Notes: generated from the letters alone by a model not told the origin. 33,685 nt of DNA from Comamonadaceae bacterium UBA2334 (GCA_002344885.1 DDUQ01000004.1:15702-49386); one strand, 5' to 3'; positions 16,359 through 24,307 are shown, counted from the stretch's first letter. Program-made: numbers and translations.

Positions 16359-17093
16359 ATGAGCACACCGTTGTTGGAAGTCAAAGACCTGCGGGCCGGT
16401 TATGGCCGCGCCGAGGTGTTGCACGGCCTGAGCCTGCAGGCCGATGCGCGCAGTGTGGTCACCGTCATCGGGCCCAATGGCGCGGGCAAGTCCACCTTGC
16501 TGAACGCGCTGATGGGCGTGCTGCCCGCCAAGGGGCAGGTGTTATACAAAGGCGAGGACATCAGCCGCCTGAGCCTGGAAGACCGCGTGATGCTGGGCAT
16601 GGCGCTGGTGCCCGAGAAGCGTGAGCTGTTCGGCTCCATGCCGGTCGAGGACAACCTGGTGCTGGGGGCTTACCGGCAGATGCGCCTGCGCAACCCGCGC
16701 TGGAAAGACCAGCTCGAGGCCGTGTACCAGCGCTTCCCGCGCCTGAAAGAGCGGCGCGTGCAGGCGGCGGGCACGCTGTCTGGGGGCGAGCGCCAGATGC
16801 TGGCGGTGGGCCGCGCCCTGATGTCCGGTCCTGAATTGCTGATGCTGGACGAGCCCAGCCTGGGTCTGGCCCCGCTGATCGTGAAGGAAATCCTGAACGC
16901 GGTGGACGAGTTGCGCAGCACCGGTGTGACGATTTTGCTGGTGGAGCAGAACGCCCGCGCCGCGCTGGGGGTGGCCGACCACGGCTATGTGCTGGAAATG
17001 GGTGCCATTGGGCTGCACGGCCCGGCCGCAGAACTGGCCAATGACCCTCGGGTGATCGACACCTATCTGGGGGCGGCGAAGAAGGCGGCTTGA
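16359..17093 (+). CDS. ABC transporter ATPase, LivF-type
   Basis: 244 residues. Walker A GPNGAGKST (38-46), signature LSGGERQML, Walker B LLMLDEPSLGLAPLIV and His-switch LLVEQNARAAL are all intact. It pairs with the ATPase half of the preceding fused protein to power uptake. It starts 7 bp after the preceding stop, with GAGGAAACC just upstream. It is the last gene before the palindromic element at 17167. Confidence 0.9.
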   Translation: MSTPLLEVKDLRAGYGRAEVLHGLSLQADARSVVTVIGPNGAGKSTLLNALMGVLPAKGQVLYKGEDISRLSLEDRVMLGMALVPEKRELFGSMPVEDNLVLGAYRQMRLRNPRWKDQLEAVYQRFPRLKERRVQAAGTLSGGERQMLAVGRALMSGPELLMLDEPSLGLAPLIVKEILNAVDELRSTGVTILLVEQNARAALGVADHGYVLEMGAIGLHGPAAELANDPRVIDTYLGAAKKAA

Positions 17094-17166
17094 GGGCTGG
17101 TGTCCGTGAAAAGTGCGGAGGGTCTGGCTGTTGGATGCGCAGGTGCTCCGGTTGTGTGGGCGGGGC

Positions 17167-17379
17167 AGGTGGGTGGCATGGGCCGGGCGCTCATGCCGTG
17201 GGCTGACCGCTGCGGTGCTCGCCTGTGGGTAGGGCTGCGGAACTCACTGCACGTTGCGCTGCAACGTTCCGTTCAGACAACCGCAGGCAGTCAGATGACG
17301 ATGCGCACTGCGTGCGCCTACCCACAGGCTGTGCGCCTCGCTGCCCACGGAAATCGCGCCCGGCCCATGCCACCCACCT
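17167..17379. repeat. 213-bp palindromic (MITE-like) intergenic element
   Basis: Perfect 24-bp terminal inverted repeats lie at 17167-17190 and 17356-17379 (ends AGGTGGGTGGCATGGGCC / GGCCCATGCCACCCACCT). An inner perfect 13-bp pair GCCTGTGGGTAGG / CCTACCCACAGGC lies at 17221-17233 and 17317-17329. No target-site duplication is obvious and no protein is encoded. It could be a MITE, or a long RNA hairpin. Confidence 0.75.
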
Positions 17380-17394
17380 GAGCACAGAAACAGT

Positions 17395-17402
17395 TTACTT
17401 TC
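17395..17402 (+). promoter_or_regulatory. TTACTTTC motif upstream of acyl-CoA dehydrogenase
   Basis: TTACTTTC, followed by GAAGAAA, lies about 64 bp before the acyl-CoA dehydrogenase start. The same octamer is in the inverted repeat at the hydratase promoter (6856-6863). It may be a shared operator half-site. Two occurrences are weak evidence. Confidence 0.25.
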
Positions 17403-17465
17403 GAAGAAAAATCGATCTTCCGCATTTTTTGGCGGTAACCAATAGCTATTGAATCAGGAGTTTTC

Positions 17466-19202
17466 ATGTCTCACCAGCCCCATACCGGCGACATCGGGTT
17501 CATTCTGTTCGATGTGCTCCAGGCCACCAACCAGTTGCAGGCACTCGCGCCCTTTGCCGAAACCGACACCGACCTGATGCAACAGGTGCTGGAAGAGGCC
17601 GCGCGCTTCGTGGCGGACAAGGTGGCCCCTATCCGGCGCGAGGGTGATGAAGTCGGGGCCGTATTCAGCCATGGCACCGTTACCATGCCGCCCGGCTCCA
17701 AAGAGGCTTACGAAGCCTTCTGGCAAAGCGGCTGGGCCAGCCTGTCGTGTGCAGAGGAAGACGGCGGCCAGGGCTTGCCCGAGGTGCTGAACCAGGTGTT
17801 GTACGAAATGCTCAGCGCCGCCAACCACGGCTGGACCATGGCACCCGGTTTGTTGCACGGGGCCTACGAGTGCATCAAGCACCACGCTTCTCCAGCGCTG
17901 AAAGCCACCTATCTGACCAAAGTGGCGACCGGCGAATGGCTGGCCACCATGTGCCTGACCGAGGCGCATGCGGGTTCCGATCTGGGCCTGGTGCGCACCA
18001 AGGCCGTGCCGATGGCCGATCAGCCCGATGCCCACGGCCTGGGGCCGTTGTACGCGCTGGACGGCACCAAGATCTTCATTTCAGGTGGCGAGCATGACCT
18101 GACGGACAACATCGTTCACCTGGTGCTGGCCCGTTTGCCCGATGCTCCCCCCGGCCCCAAAGGGTTGAGCCTGTTCCTGGCACCCAAATTTCTGCCTGAC
18201 GGCAGCCGCAATGCCGTGGTGTGCGAGCGGATTGAAGAAAAAATGGGCATTCACGCAAGCCCTACGTGTGTTTTGCGCTTCGAAAACGCAAGCGGCTGGC
18301 TGGTGGGTGAGCCCGGCAAGGGCCTGGGCGCGATGTTCGTGATGATGAACGCTGCCCGCCTGCATGTGGGCTTGCAGGGTGTGGGCCTGCTCGAAGCTGC
18401 CTGGCAGATGGCCAACGCCTATGCCCACGAACGCCGCCAGATGCGAGCGCCCGTTGCGGCCGGTGGTTCACGCCCGGCAGATTCAGCCGGGCATGCGGCC
18501 GACCTCATCGTCCACCACCCCGCCATGCGCCGCATCCTAGACACGCAGCGTGCCTGGGTGGACGGTGGCCGTGTGCTGGCCTACCAGACGGCCCTGGAAC
18601 TGGACATCGCCCGCCACCACGTTGACCCTGCCCGGCAGGCCCGTGCGCAGCGCTGGTGCGCGCTGGTCACGCCGGTGCTCAAGGCCGCGTTCACGCACCA
18701 GGCTTTCCATGGTGGCAGTGACTGTCTGCAGGTGTTCGGCGGCCATGGCTATGTCCGCGAGTGGGGCATCGAGCAGGTGCTGCGCGATGCCCGCATTGCC
18801 ATGATCTACGAAGGCACCAACGAAATCCAGGCCATCGACCTGCTCGTGCGCAAGGTGGTGGGCGACCAGGGGCAAGCCCTGGCCCAGTTGCTGGCTGACC
18901 TGACGGCCGATGTGGCCGCGCAGGGGGCTGACGGGGCCGAGTTGGGGCGCCTGGCCGCCCAATTGCAGGACGCCACCGGGCAACTCCTGGCGCGGGCAGC
19001 GCAAGTGCCCGACCACCCTTACTGGGTGGCTGGCGACTACTTGCGTGCGGTGACCCTGGTGTTGATGGCGTGGGCCTGGGCGCGCATCGACCATGCCAAC
19101 GGACCGGGGCAGGATCGCTGGTCGCGGCCGGGAAAGGCGATGCGCGCGTGGGTGATGCCCGAATTCGACCTGCACATTGGGCTGTTGTCAGCGACACATT
19201 GA
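17466..19202 (+). CDS. Acyl-CoA dehydrogenase (large, DmdC/FadE5-like type), likely aryl-propionyl-CoA dehydrogenase
   Basis: 578 residues, the roughly 590-residue subclass rather than the 380-residue form. The FAD/substrate segment MCLTEAHAGSDLG is at 162-174. The catalytic base is placed at Glu449 in IYEGTNEIQ, and QVFGGHGYVREWGIEQ precedes it. The enzyme introduces the 2,3 double bond of an acyl-CoA using FAD and passes electrons to ETF. In context it would convert a saturated side chain (3-phenylpropionyl-CoA type) to the cinnamoyl-CoA used by the hydratase, widening substrate range to dihydrocinnamates. AGGAG lies 7 nt before the ATG. It is separated from the transporter by the palindromic element, so it may have its own promoter. 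Confidence 0.84.
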   Translation: MSHQPHTGDIGFILFDVLQATNQLQALAPFAETDTDLMQQVLEEAARFVADKVAPIRREGDEVGAVFSHGTVTMPPGSKEAYEAFWQSGWASLSCAEEDGGQGLPEVLNQVLYEMLSAANHGWTMAPGLLHGAYECIKHHASPALKATYLTKVATGEWLATMCLTEAHAGSDLGLVRTKAVPMADQPDAHGLGPLYALDGTKIFISGGEHDLTDNIVHLVLARLPDAPPGPKGLSLFLAPKFLPDGSRNAVVCERIEEKMGIHASPTCVLRFENASGWLVGEPGKGLGAMFVMMNAARLHVGLQGVGLLEAAWQMANAYAHERRQMRAPVAAGGSRPADSAGHAADLIVHHPAMRRILDTQRAWVDGGRVLAYQTALELDIARHHVDPARQARAQRWCALVTPVLKAAFTHQAFHGGSDCLQVFGGHGYVREWGIEQVLRDARIAMIYEGTNEIQAIDLLVRKVVGDQGQALAQLLADLTADVAAQGADGAELGRLAAQLQDATGQLLARAAQVPDHPYWVAGDYLRAVTLVLMAWAWARIDHANGPGQDRWSRPGKAMRAWVMPEFDLHIGLLSATH

Positions 19203-19209
19203 CGAAAGA

Positions 19210-19223
19210 TGCAAGATATTGCA
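19210..19223. promoter_or_regulatory. Predicted BoxR operator upstream of boxB copy 1
   Basis: TGCAAGATATTGCA matches the TGCA-N6-TGCA palindrome known for BoxR/BzdR regulators. It lies 7 bp after the acyl-CoA dehydrogenase stop and 148 bp before boxB copy 1. Three more perfect copies are at the boxR and boxC promoters. Confidence 0.65.
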
Positions 19224-19263
19224 TTTGTCTGGCTTCGATGCTTGGTGCTTGATGTTGAATCTC

Positions 19264-19277
19264 TTGACGTAGATCAA
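19264..19277. promoter_or_regulatory. FNR/CRP-family-like box upstream of boxB copy 1
   Basis: TTGACGTAGATCAA matches the FNR consensus TTGAT-N4-ATCAA at 9 of 10 positions. It is 94 bp before the start codon. An AATAAT at 19328-19333 could be part of a -10 region, which would place the box near -70. FNR homologues (Anr/Dnr) sense oxygen or NO. Confidence 0.5.
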
Positions 19278-19371
19278 TATAAAGTCATTTAATGCACTTT
19301 TATTCGTCTCTGCGGCGTGGCGAGTGGAATAATAGTTCCACATTTCAACCTGCACCCAACCGGAGACGCAC

Positions 19372-20868
19372 ATGAGCACCCAAGACGACACCCTGGTCGA
19401 AGACAAAGCCGCCATTGACAACGACCGCTTTGTGGAAGTCAGTTACGACGACGCCATTCCCAACAACGTCAACCTCTCGTCCGACCGCCAGTTGCTGCGG
19501 GCGCTGGAAAGCTGGCACCCACAGTACCTGGAGTGGTGGAACGACATGGGCCCCGAGGGCTTCCAGAACGCCGATGTATACCTGCGCACCGCTGTGGGTG
19601 TGGACCCGGCTGGCTGGGCCAAATTTGGCTACGTGAAGATGCCCGACTATCGCTGGGGCATTCTGCTGGCCCCGCAGGTGGAAGGCCGCACCATTTCCCA
19701 CGGCAAACACAAAGGCGAGCCGGTGTGGCAGGAAGTACCCGGTGAATACCGTTCCCTGCTCAAGCGGCTGATCGTGGTGCAGGGCGACACCGAACCCGCC
19801 AGCGTGGAGCAGCAGCGCTACCTGGGTGCCACCGCGCCCAGCCTGTACGACATGCGCAACCTTTTTCAGGTGAATGTGGAAGAAGGCCGCCACTTGTGGG
19901 CCATGGTGTACCTGCTGGTCAAATACTTTGGCAAAGACGGCCGGGAAGAAGCGCAAGCCCTGCTGGAGCGCCGCAGCGGCCAGACCGACAACCCCCGCAT
20001 CCTGGGTGCCTTCAACGAGCGCACGCCCGACTGGTTGTCGTTCTTCATGTTCACCTATTTCACCGACCGCGACGGCAAGATGCAACTGGCCGCGCTGGCC
20101 GAAAGTGCGTTCGACCCATTGAGCCGCAGCTGCCGCTTCATGCTGACGGAAGAAGCGCACCACCTGTTCGTGGGCGAAACCGGCGTGGGCCGCACCATCC
20201 AGGCCACCTGCGAGGCCATGGTGAAGGCCGGCATCACCGACCCGTACGACACCGATGCCATTCGAAAGCTGGGCGTGGTGGATTTGCCCCTGCTGCAACG
20301 CAAGGCCAACTTCCACATGTCGGTCACCCGCGACCTGTTCGGGTCGGAAATTTCATCCAACGGTGCCGAGGCGTTCAGCTCAGGCCTGAAGGGCCGCTTC
20401 AACGAAGCCAACCTGAAGGGCGACGACCATGTGCTGGCCGATGCCACCTATGCCGTCACCCGTGTGGTGGACGGCCAGCTGGTGCAAGAAGACGTGCCTG
20501 CCCTGCGCGCCATCAACTGCCGCCTGCTGGACGACTACATTGCCGACTGCCAGGGCGGGCTGGACCGCTGGAACAAAACCATCGAGAAAGCCGGCATCAA
20601 CTTCCGAATGCAGCAGCCGCACAAAGGTTTCAACCGTCGCATCGGCGAGTTTGCCGGCCACCGCATCAGCCCCGATGGGCGTTTGCTGACCGAGGCCGAA
20701 TGGCAAGCCGGTGTGGAAGGCTGGCTGCCCAACGACGCTGACATGCAGTTCATCAACAGCCTGATGAAGCCCAACCATCAGCCGGGGCAGTATGCGTCCT
20801 GGATTGCCCCACCCCGCATGGGCATCAACCAGCAACCGGTGGACTACGAGTACGTGAAGATTGACTGA
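19372..20868 (+). CDS. boxB: Benzoyl-CoA 2,3-epoxidase subunit B, copy 1 (BoxB paralogue)
   Basis: 498 residues, about 20 longer than the copy at 32159 because of an acidic N-terminal extension (MSTQDDTLVEDKAAIDNDRF). BoxB is a class I diiron oxygenase that epoxidises benzoyl-CoA at C2-C3 with electrons from the BoxA reductase. The iron ligands I recall for Azoarcus evansii BoxB map at a constant offset of 21 to Glu141, Glu171, His174, Asp232, Glu261 and His264, so it should be catalytically competent. Sequence is clearly diverged from copy 2 (for example GFNRRIGEFAGHRI versus AFHRNIGALKGVKV near the C-terminus). No boxA or boxC accompanies it; it sits behind the acyl-CoA dehydrogenase with its own regulatory region. 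GGAGA precedes the ATG. It may favour a substituted benzoyl-CoA or a different oxygen level. Confidence 0.88.
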   Translation: MSTQDDTLVEDKAAIDNDRFVEVSYDDAIPNNVNLSSDRQLLRALESWHPQYLEWWNDMGPEGFQNADVYLRTAVGVDPAGWAKFGYVKMPDYRWGILLAPQVEGRTISHGKHKGEPVWQEVPGEYRSLLKRLIVVQGDTEPASVEQQRYLGATAPSLYDMRNLFQVNVEEGRHLWAMVYLLVKYFGKDGREEAQALLERRSGQTDNPRILGAFNERTPDWLSFFMFTYFTDRDGKMQLAALAESAFDPLSRSCRFMLTEEAHHLFVGETGVGRTIQATCEAMVKAGITDPYDTDAIRKLGVVDLPLLQRKANFHMSVTRDLFGSEISSNGAEAFSSGLKGRFNEANLKGDDHVLADATYAVTRVVDGQLVQEDVPALRAINCRLLDDYIADCQGGLDRWNKTIEKAGINFRMQQPHKGFNRRIGEFAGHRISPDGRLLTEAEWQAGVEGWLPNDADMQFINSLMKPNHQPGQYASWIAPPRMGINQQPVDYEYVKID

Positions 20869-20940
20869 TGGGCGACGCTGGGGGACGCCGGAGGCGGGCC
20901 GGACGCGCTAAGCTTGGAGGTTTGAACCCTCCCGCACGCC

Positions 20941-21519
20941 ATGGCCCGAGCATCCGCCAAACATCGGCAGGCACCTGATGCCTTGCCCAGCACCCCAGAA
21001 CCTGACGCGGTGGCGTCCGATGCCATCGACACCTCGTTCCTGGAAACCCTGATCGGCTACAACGCCCGCCGCGCGGCGCTGACCATCATCGGCACTTTCA
21101 TGGAGCGCATGGCGGTGTATGGGGTGCGCCCGGTGGATTTTTCGGTGCTGTCGGTCATTGCGCACAACCCGGGTATCACTTCGCGCCAGTTATGTGCCAG
21201 CCTGGGGCTGTTGCCGCCCAATCTGGTGATCATCCTGAACCAGCTCGAACAGCGGGAGCTGCTCGTGCGCCAGCCGCATCCGCATGACGGTCGGGCCATC
21301 GCGCTGTCACTGTCGACCCAGGGCCAGGCCATGATGGCCGAAGCCGAGGCCACGGCTTACCAGCTGGAAATCGATGCCACGTCGGCCTTGACCGATGCGC
21401 AACGCGTCACGCTCAAACGGTTGCTGAAGCTGGTATACGCCCCGCCCGAACAGGCCACCCGCAAGCGGCGGGGCACCGCGCCACCCCGCGCACGCACCCC
21501 GGAAGCCACCGATGTCTGA
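20941..21519 (+). CDS. MarR-family transcriptional regulator
   Basis: 192 residues with a winged helix between about 60 and 130 (FSVLSVIAHNPGITSRQLCASLGLLPPNLVIILNQLEQRELLVRQPHPHDGRAIALSLS). The wing DGRAIALSLS is typical of MarR. A basic, proline-rich tail (RKRRGTAPPRARTP) follows. MarR proteins controlling hydroxycinnamate genes (CouR, FerR, PhdR types) are repressors released by the aryl-CoA intermediate, a plausible role here given the ligase and beta-oxidation genes upstream. The ribosome binding site is poor: GGAGG is 20 nt upstream, within a small GGAGG/CCTCC hairpin, so the start is uncertain. Confidence 0.82.
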   Translation: MARASAKHRQAPDALPSTPEPDAVASDAIDTSFLETLIGYNARRAALTIIGTFMERMAVYGVRPVDFSVLSVIAHNPGITSRQLCASLGLLPPNLVIILNQLEQRELLVRQPHPHDGRAIALSLSTQGQAMMAEAEATAYQLEIDATSALTDAQRVTLKRLLKLVYAPPEQATRKRRGTAPPRARTPEATDV

Positions 21520-21564
21520 GCCCCGTTTCCGGCCAGCGGCCGTAAACGGCACCGGGGGCGGCCC

Positions 21565-23718
21565 TTGAACCACACATGGGGGTTCCTGTCAGTCCACACG
21601 GCCAGCCCGCTGGACGTGGAAACCGCACGCGCGTCGCTGCTGCTGCGTGCACACCAGTCGGTGCATGCCCGTTACGCCGTGTGGGCCGTGTGCGTGGCCC
21701 TGGTGTGGGCGCTGCGCGAGTCGGTGCCGGTTGTGAATCTGCTGGCCTGGGCCATCCCGTTCATGGTCATGGCAGAGGTCAACTGGCAGGTTTCCCGTCG
21801 CGCCACGGTGACCGTGCCCGCCGGGCTGAAGGCCGATTTGCGTGCCTGGCAGGTACGCCTGTGGTGGATGACCGTGCTCAACCAGTCGCTTTGCGGCAGC
21901 ATGGTGTGGTGGCTGGGCAGCAGCGGACAGACCGGCATCGAAGAGCTGGCCACCGGCCTGCAACTGGTTTATGTGGGCGCAGCCATGATCAATGCCGCCA
22001 CACACCCGACCACCTTTGTGACGGGTGCCTGGATCAACCTGCTGTCGGCAGTTGCGTTCTGGCTCACGCGGGACAGCATCAGCTGGCCCCTGGTGCTGGC
22101 GCTAGTGGGTGCGGGTGCCATGGTGACCCGTCTGTCGGTCGAGATGGCCGACAACCTGCGCGAGTCGTTGCGCATGCGCTTCGAGCACGATGCGCTCATG
22201 ACGCAACTGGCGGCCGAGAAGCAGGCAGCTGAGGATGCGACCCGGTTCAAGTCGGACTTTCTGGCCAACATCAGCCACGAAATCCGCACGCCGGTCAGCG
22301 CCATCATGGGCATGAGCTTTCTGGCGCTCAAATCGAACCTGACCGACCGCCAGCGCGACTATCTGCAGGTCATTCAGCAGTGCAGCCAGCACCTGCACGG
22401 GCTCATCAACCAGGTGCTGGACTTTTCGAAAATCGAAGCCAGCATGCTCACGCTCGAAAAGACCGAATTCAGTTTGCGTGCCGTGCTGGACAGCGTGCAG
22501 GCCATCAACGCCGACAAGGCAGCGGCCAAGGGCCTGATGCTGCGCGTCACGGCTGCACAGAACATCCCGCGCCGGCTCGTGGGCGACCCGCTGCGGCTGA
22601 CGGAAATTCTGGTCAATTTCATCAGCAACGGCATCAAGTTCACGTCGCAAGGCCATGTGCTGTTGACTATCGAGTCGGTGGATCAGCGACCGGGGCAAGT
22701 GCAACTGCGCTTCGCAGTGCAGGACACCGGCATCGGGCTCAGCCCGGACCAGATGGGGCGGTTGTTCAAGAGCTTCAGCCAGGCTGATGCCGGCGTGAGC
22801 CGCCAATTCGGCGGCACCGGCCTGGGGCTGATCATCTCCAAAAGGCTCGCGGCCTTGATGGGGGGTGACGTGGGTGCCAACAGCGAACCCGGCAAGGGCT
22901 CTCTGTTCTGGTGCACGGCCTGGTTCGAACTGCCGGTCGAGGCTTCGACGGACCTCACCGACACGGGCAGCTTCAAGGCGGCAGCATGGCGTCAACCTGA
23001 CACCTGGGCCGCCACGGAGCCACCTCCTGTGGACGCCGAGCTTGCATGGACGGCCCCCGATCCGGCCAATGGGACCGAAGGCGCACAGCTTTGCCGCCAA
23101 CTGGCGGGGCTGGTTGCGCAAGATGACCCTGCCGCGCTCGCGCTTGCCCATGCCCACGAAAGTGTGTTGCGCCAACGGCTGGGCCCGGCTTTGGATGGCT
23201 TGTTGCGGGCAATGCAGCGTTACCGCTTGCCACAGGCCCAGCGCCTGCTGGCCCAGGCAGGCTACGAACCACTGGCAGCGACACCGAGCAGCGCGACTGA
23301 CCACCCACCACGTGCCACCGTGCTGGTGGTGGATGACACGCCGGTCAACCTGACGCTGATGGCCGACCTGCTGGCTCCCCACTACCGTGTGCGGGTCGCG
23401 GCCAGCGCGCAGCGGGCGCTGGACATTGCGCAGGGGCTACAGCCACCCGACGTGATCCTGCTGGACGTGATGATGCCGGTGATGGACGGCTACGAAACGC
23501 TGGCAAAACTCAGGGCCCACCCGTCAACCGCGCACCTGCCCGTGGTGTTCCTCACGGCCAAGAGCCAGTTGGAAGACGAGGAACGGGCGTTGCAACTCGG
23601 CGCACAGGACTTCATCACCAAGCCCTTCAGCCCGCCTGTGCTGTTGATGCGCTTGCGTACCCTGCTGGCTTGGGCTGCGGCGCAGGTGGCAGGGCGTTCT
23701 CAACGGGCTACCGATTGA
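21565..23718 (+). CDS. Hybrid sensor histidine kinase with C-terminal receiver domain
   Basis: 717 residues. Residues about 38-190 contain five or six hydrophobic helices and no obvious periplasmic domain, so it may sense within the membrane. HisKA carries His238 in FLANISHEIRTP. The ATPase domain has the N box (LVNFISNGIKFTS), DTGIGL and GGTGLGLIISK. After a low-complexity linker and a helical segment (about 500-570), a receiver domain has phospho-acceptor Asp634 in VILLDVMMPVMDGYE and Lys687-type TKPF. There is no DNA-binding output, so a partner must lie elsewhere. The start is TTG, with no in-frame ATG before about residue 67. It is 45 bp after the MarR gene. Signal unknown; a link to aromatic uptake is speculative. 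Confidence 0.86.
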   Translation: MNHTWGFLSVHTASPLDVETARASLLLRAHQSVHARYAVWAVCVALVWALRESVPVVNLLAWAIPFMVMAEVNWQVSRRATVTVPAGLKADLRAWQVRLWWMTVLNQSLCGSMVWWLGSSGQTGIEELATGLQLVYVGAAMINAATHPTTFVTGAWINLLSAVAFWLTRDSISWPLVLALVGAGAMVTRLSVEMADNLRESLRMRFEHDALMTQLAAEKQAAEDATRFKSDFLANISHEIRTPVSAIMGMSFLALKSNLTDRQRDYLQVIQQCSQHLHGLINQVLDFSKIEASMLTLEKTEFSLRAVLDSVQAINADKAAAKGLMLRVTAAQNIPRRLVGDPLRLTEILVNFISNGIKFTSQGHVLLTIESVDQRPGQVQLRFAVQDTGIGLSPDQMGRLFKSFSQADAGVSRQFGGTGLGLIISKRLAALMGGDVGANSEPGKGSLFWCTAWFELPVEASTDLTDTGSFKAAAWRQPDTWAATEPPPVDAELAWTAPDPANGTEGAQLCRQLAGLVAQDDPAALALAHAHESVLRQRLGPALDGLLRAMQRYRLPQAQRLLAQAGYEPLAATPSSATDHPPRATVLVVDDTPVNLTLMADLLAPHYRVRVAASAQRALDIAQGLQPPDVILLDVMMPVMDGYETLAKLRAHPSTAHLPVVFLTAKSQLEDEERALQLGAQDFITKPFSPPVLLMRLRTLLAWAAAQVAGRSQRATD

Positions 23719-23925
23719 TCGGCCTTCGATTGTTCAGATAAAAAAGTCATCAGCCGCTCTACAGCTGGTGTGAGTTTGCTATGTTATTGGAAGCAAATCG
23801 CAAACTCCCTGTGTGCCCATTCGTTCAGCAGCCGCACCAGCTTCACCTGGCCTGCTGACACGTAAATCTGGCTCACCTGCCGGGGCACCACGCTCACCCC
23901 CAGGTTGGCGCCCAGCAATTTACGG
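23700..23925 (-). pseudogene. LysR-type regulator C-terminal remnant with internal stop
   Basis: On the minus strand the frame reads LLGANLGVSVVPRQVSQIYV, then EWAHREFAICFQ, a TAA stop at 23786-23784, and continues in the same frame as HSKLTPAVERLMTFLSEQ to a TGA at 23702-23700. GVSVVP and the closing PAVERLMTFL helix are characteristic of the end of a LysR effector domain. Everything upstream (HTH and most of the effector domain) is missing; the frame collides with the 3' end of the DUF995-like gene near 23930. Its last bases overlap the 3' end of the histidine kinase gene. A nonfunctional relic, identified by eye. Confidence 0.65.
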
Positions 23926-23938
23926 CAACACCTGTTCG

Positions 23939-24307
23939 TTACCTCAGCACCATTTTCACGATTTCGCCATTGGTTATGCGTTTGACGTACAGCGTGCTCT
24001 CGACCATGCGCATATCTGAACAGCCACTTTGGAACCGTTGCCATTCGATACAAAGTTGAGACCCTTCTGCGCGCCACTTGCCGCTGTCGGAGCTGTTTCC
24101 CGAGTTAACGTAGACATAGGTCTCTTTGAACTCCAGCCGCACAGCTGCGCCGTTTGCATACGTCATGTTGAACACATTTCCCGTAAGCTTTTGCTTCAGG
24201 TCATCTGGTGACAGCGTCACGGCACCGGGAGGAAATTCGGTGGGGAAGGTCGGCTGAGCAAAAGCGAGTACGGGCGTGAACAAAAAACCAACCAGTAATG
24301 TGCGCAT
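23939..24307 (-). CDS. Small exported protein, DUF995-like
   Basis: 122 residues. A signal peptide MRTLLVGFLFTPVLAFA precedes QPTFPTEFPPGA, so the product is probably periplasmic. The mature part has a pattern of short beta strands (GNVFNMTYANGAAVRLEFKE, SDSGKWRAEGSQLCIEW) with two cysteines that could form a disulfide, resembling DUF995 proteins of unknown function. The ATG at 24307 is chosen because AAGGAG lies 6 nt upstream; the ATG at 24313 touches that site. Base composition is visibly lower in GC than the flanking catabolic genes, suggesting acquisition together with the break in the LysR gene. No operon partner. Confidence 0.6.
   Translation of the reverse strand: MRTLLVGFLFTPVLAFAQPTFPTEFPPGAVTLSPDDLKQKLTGNVFNMTYANGAAVRLEFKETYVYVNSGNSSDSGKWRAEGSQLCIEWQRFQSGCSDMRMVESTLYVKRITNGEIVKMVLR

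Larger units (their letters stand above)
17094..17465. other. 372-bp non-coding gap holding a palindromic element and the acyl-CoA dehydrogenase promoter region
   Basis: The first 70 bp show nothing recognisable. Then comes a 213-bp inverted-repeat element (listed separately), then an AT-richer 85 bp leading to the acyl-CoA dehydrogenase. The open frames here are short and consist of the repeat, so I call no gene. Confidence 0.6.

Noticed and set aside
17100..17381. 93-codon open frame upstream of the acyl-CoA dehydrogenase
   Set aside because: It lies almost wholly in the palindromic element and has no protein-like features.
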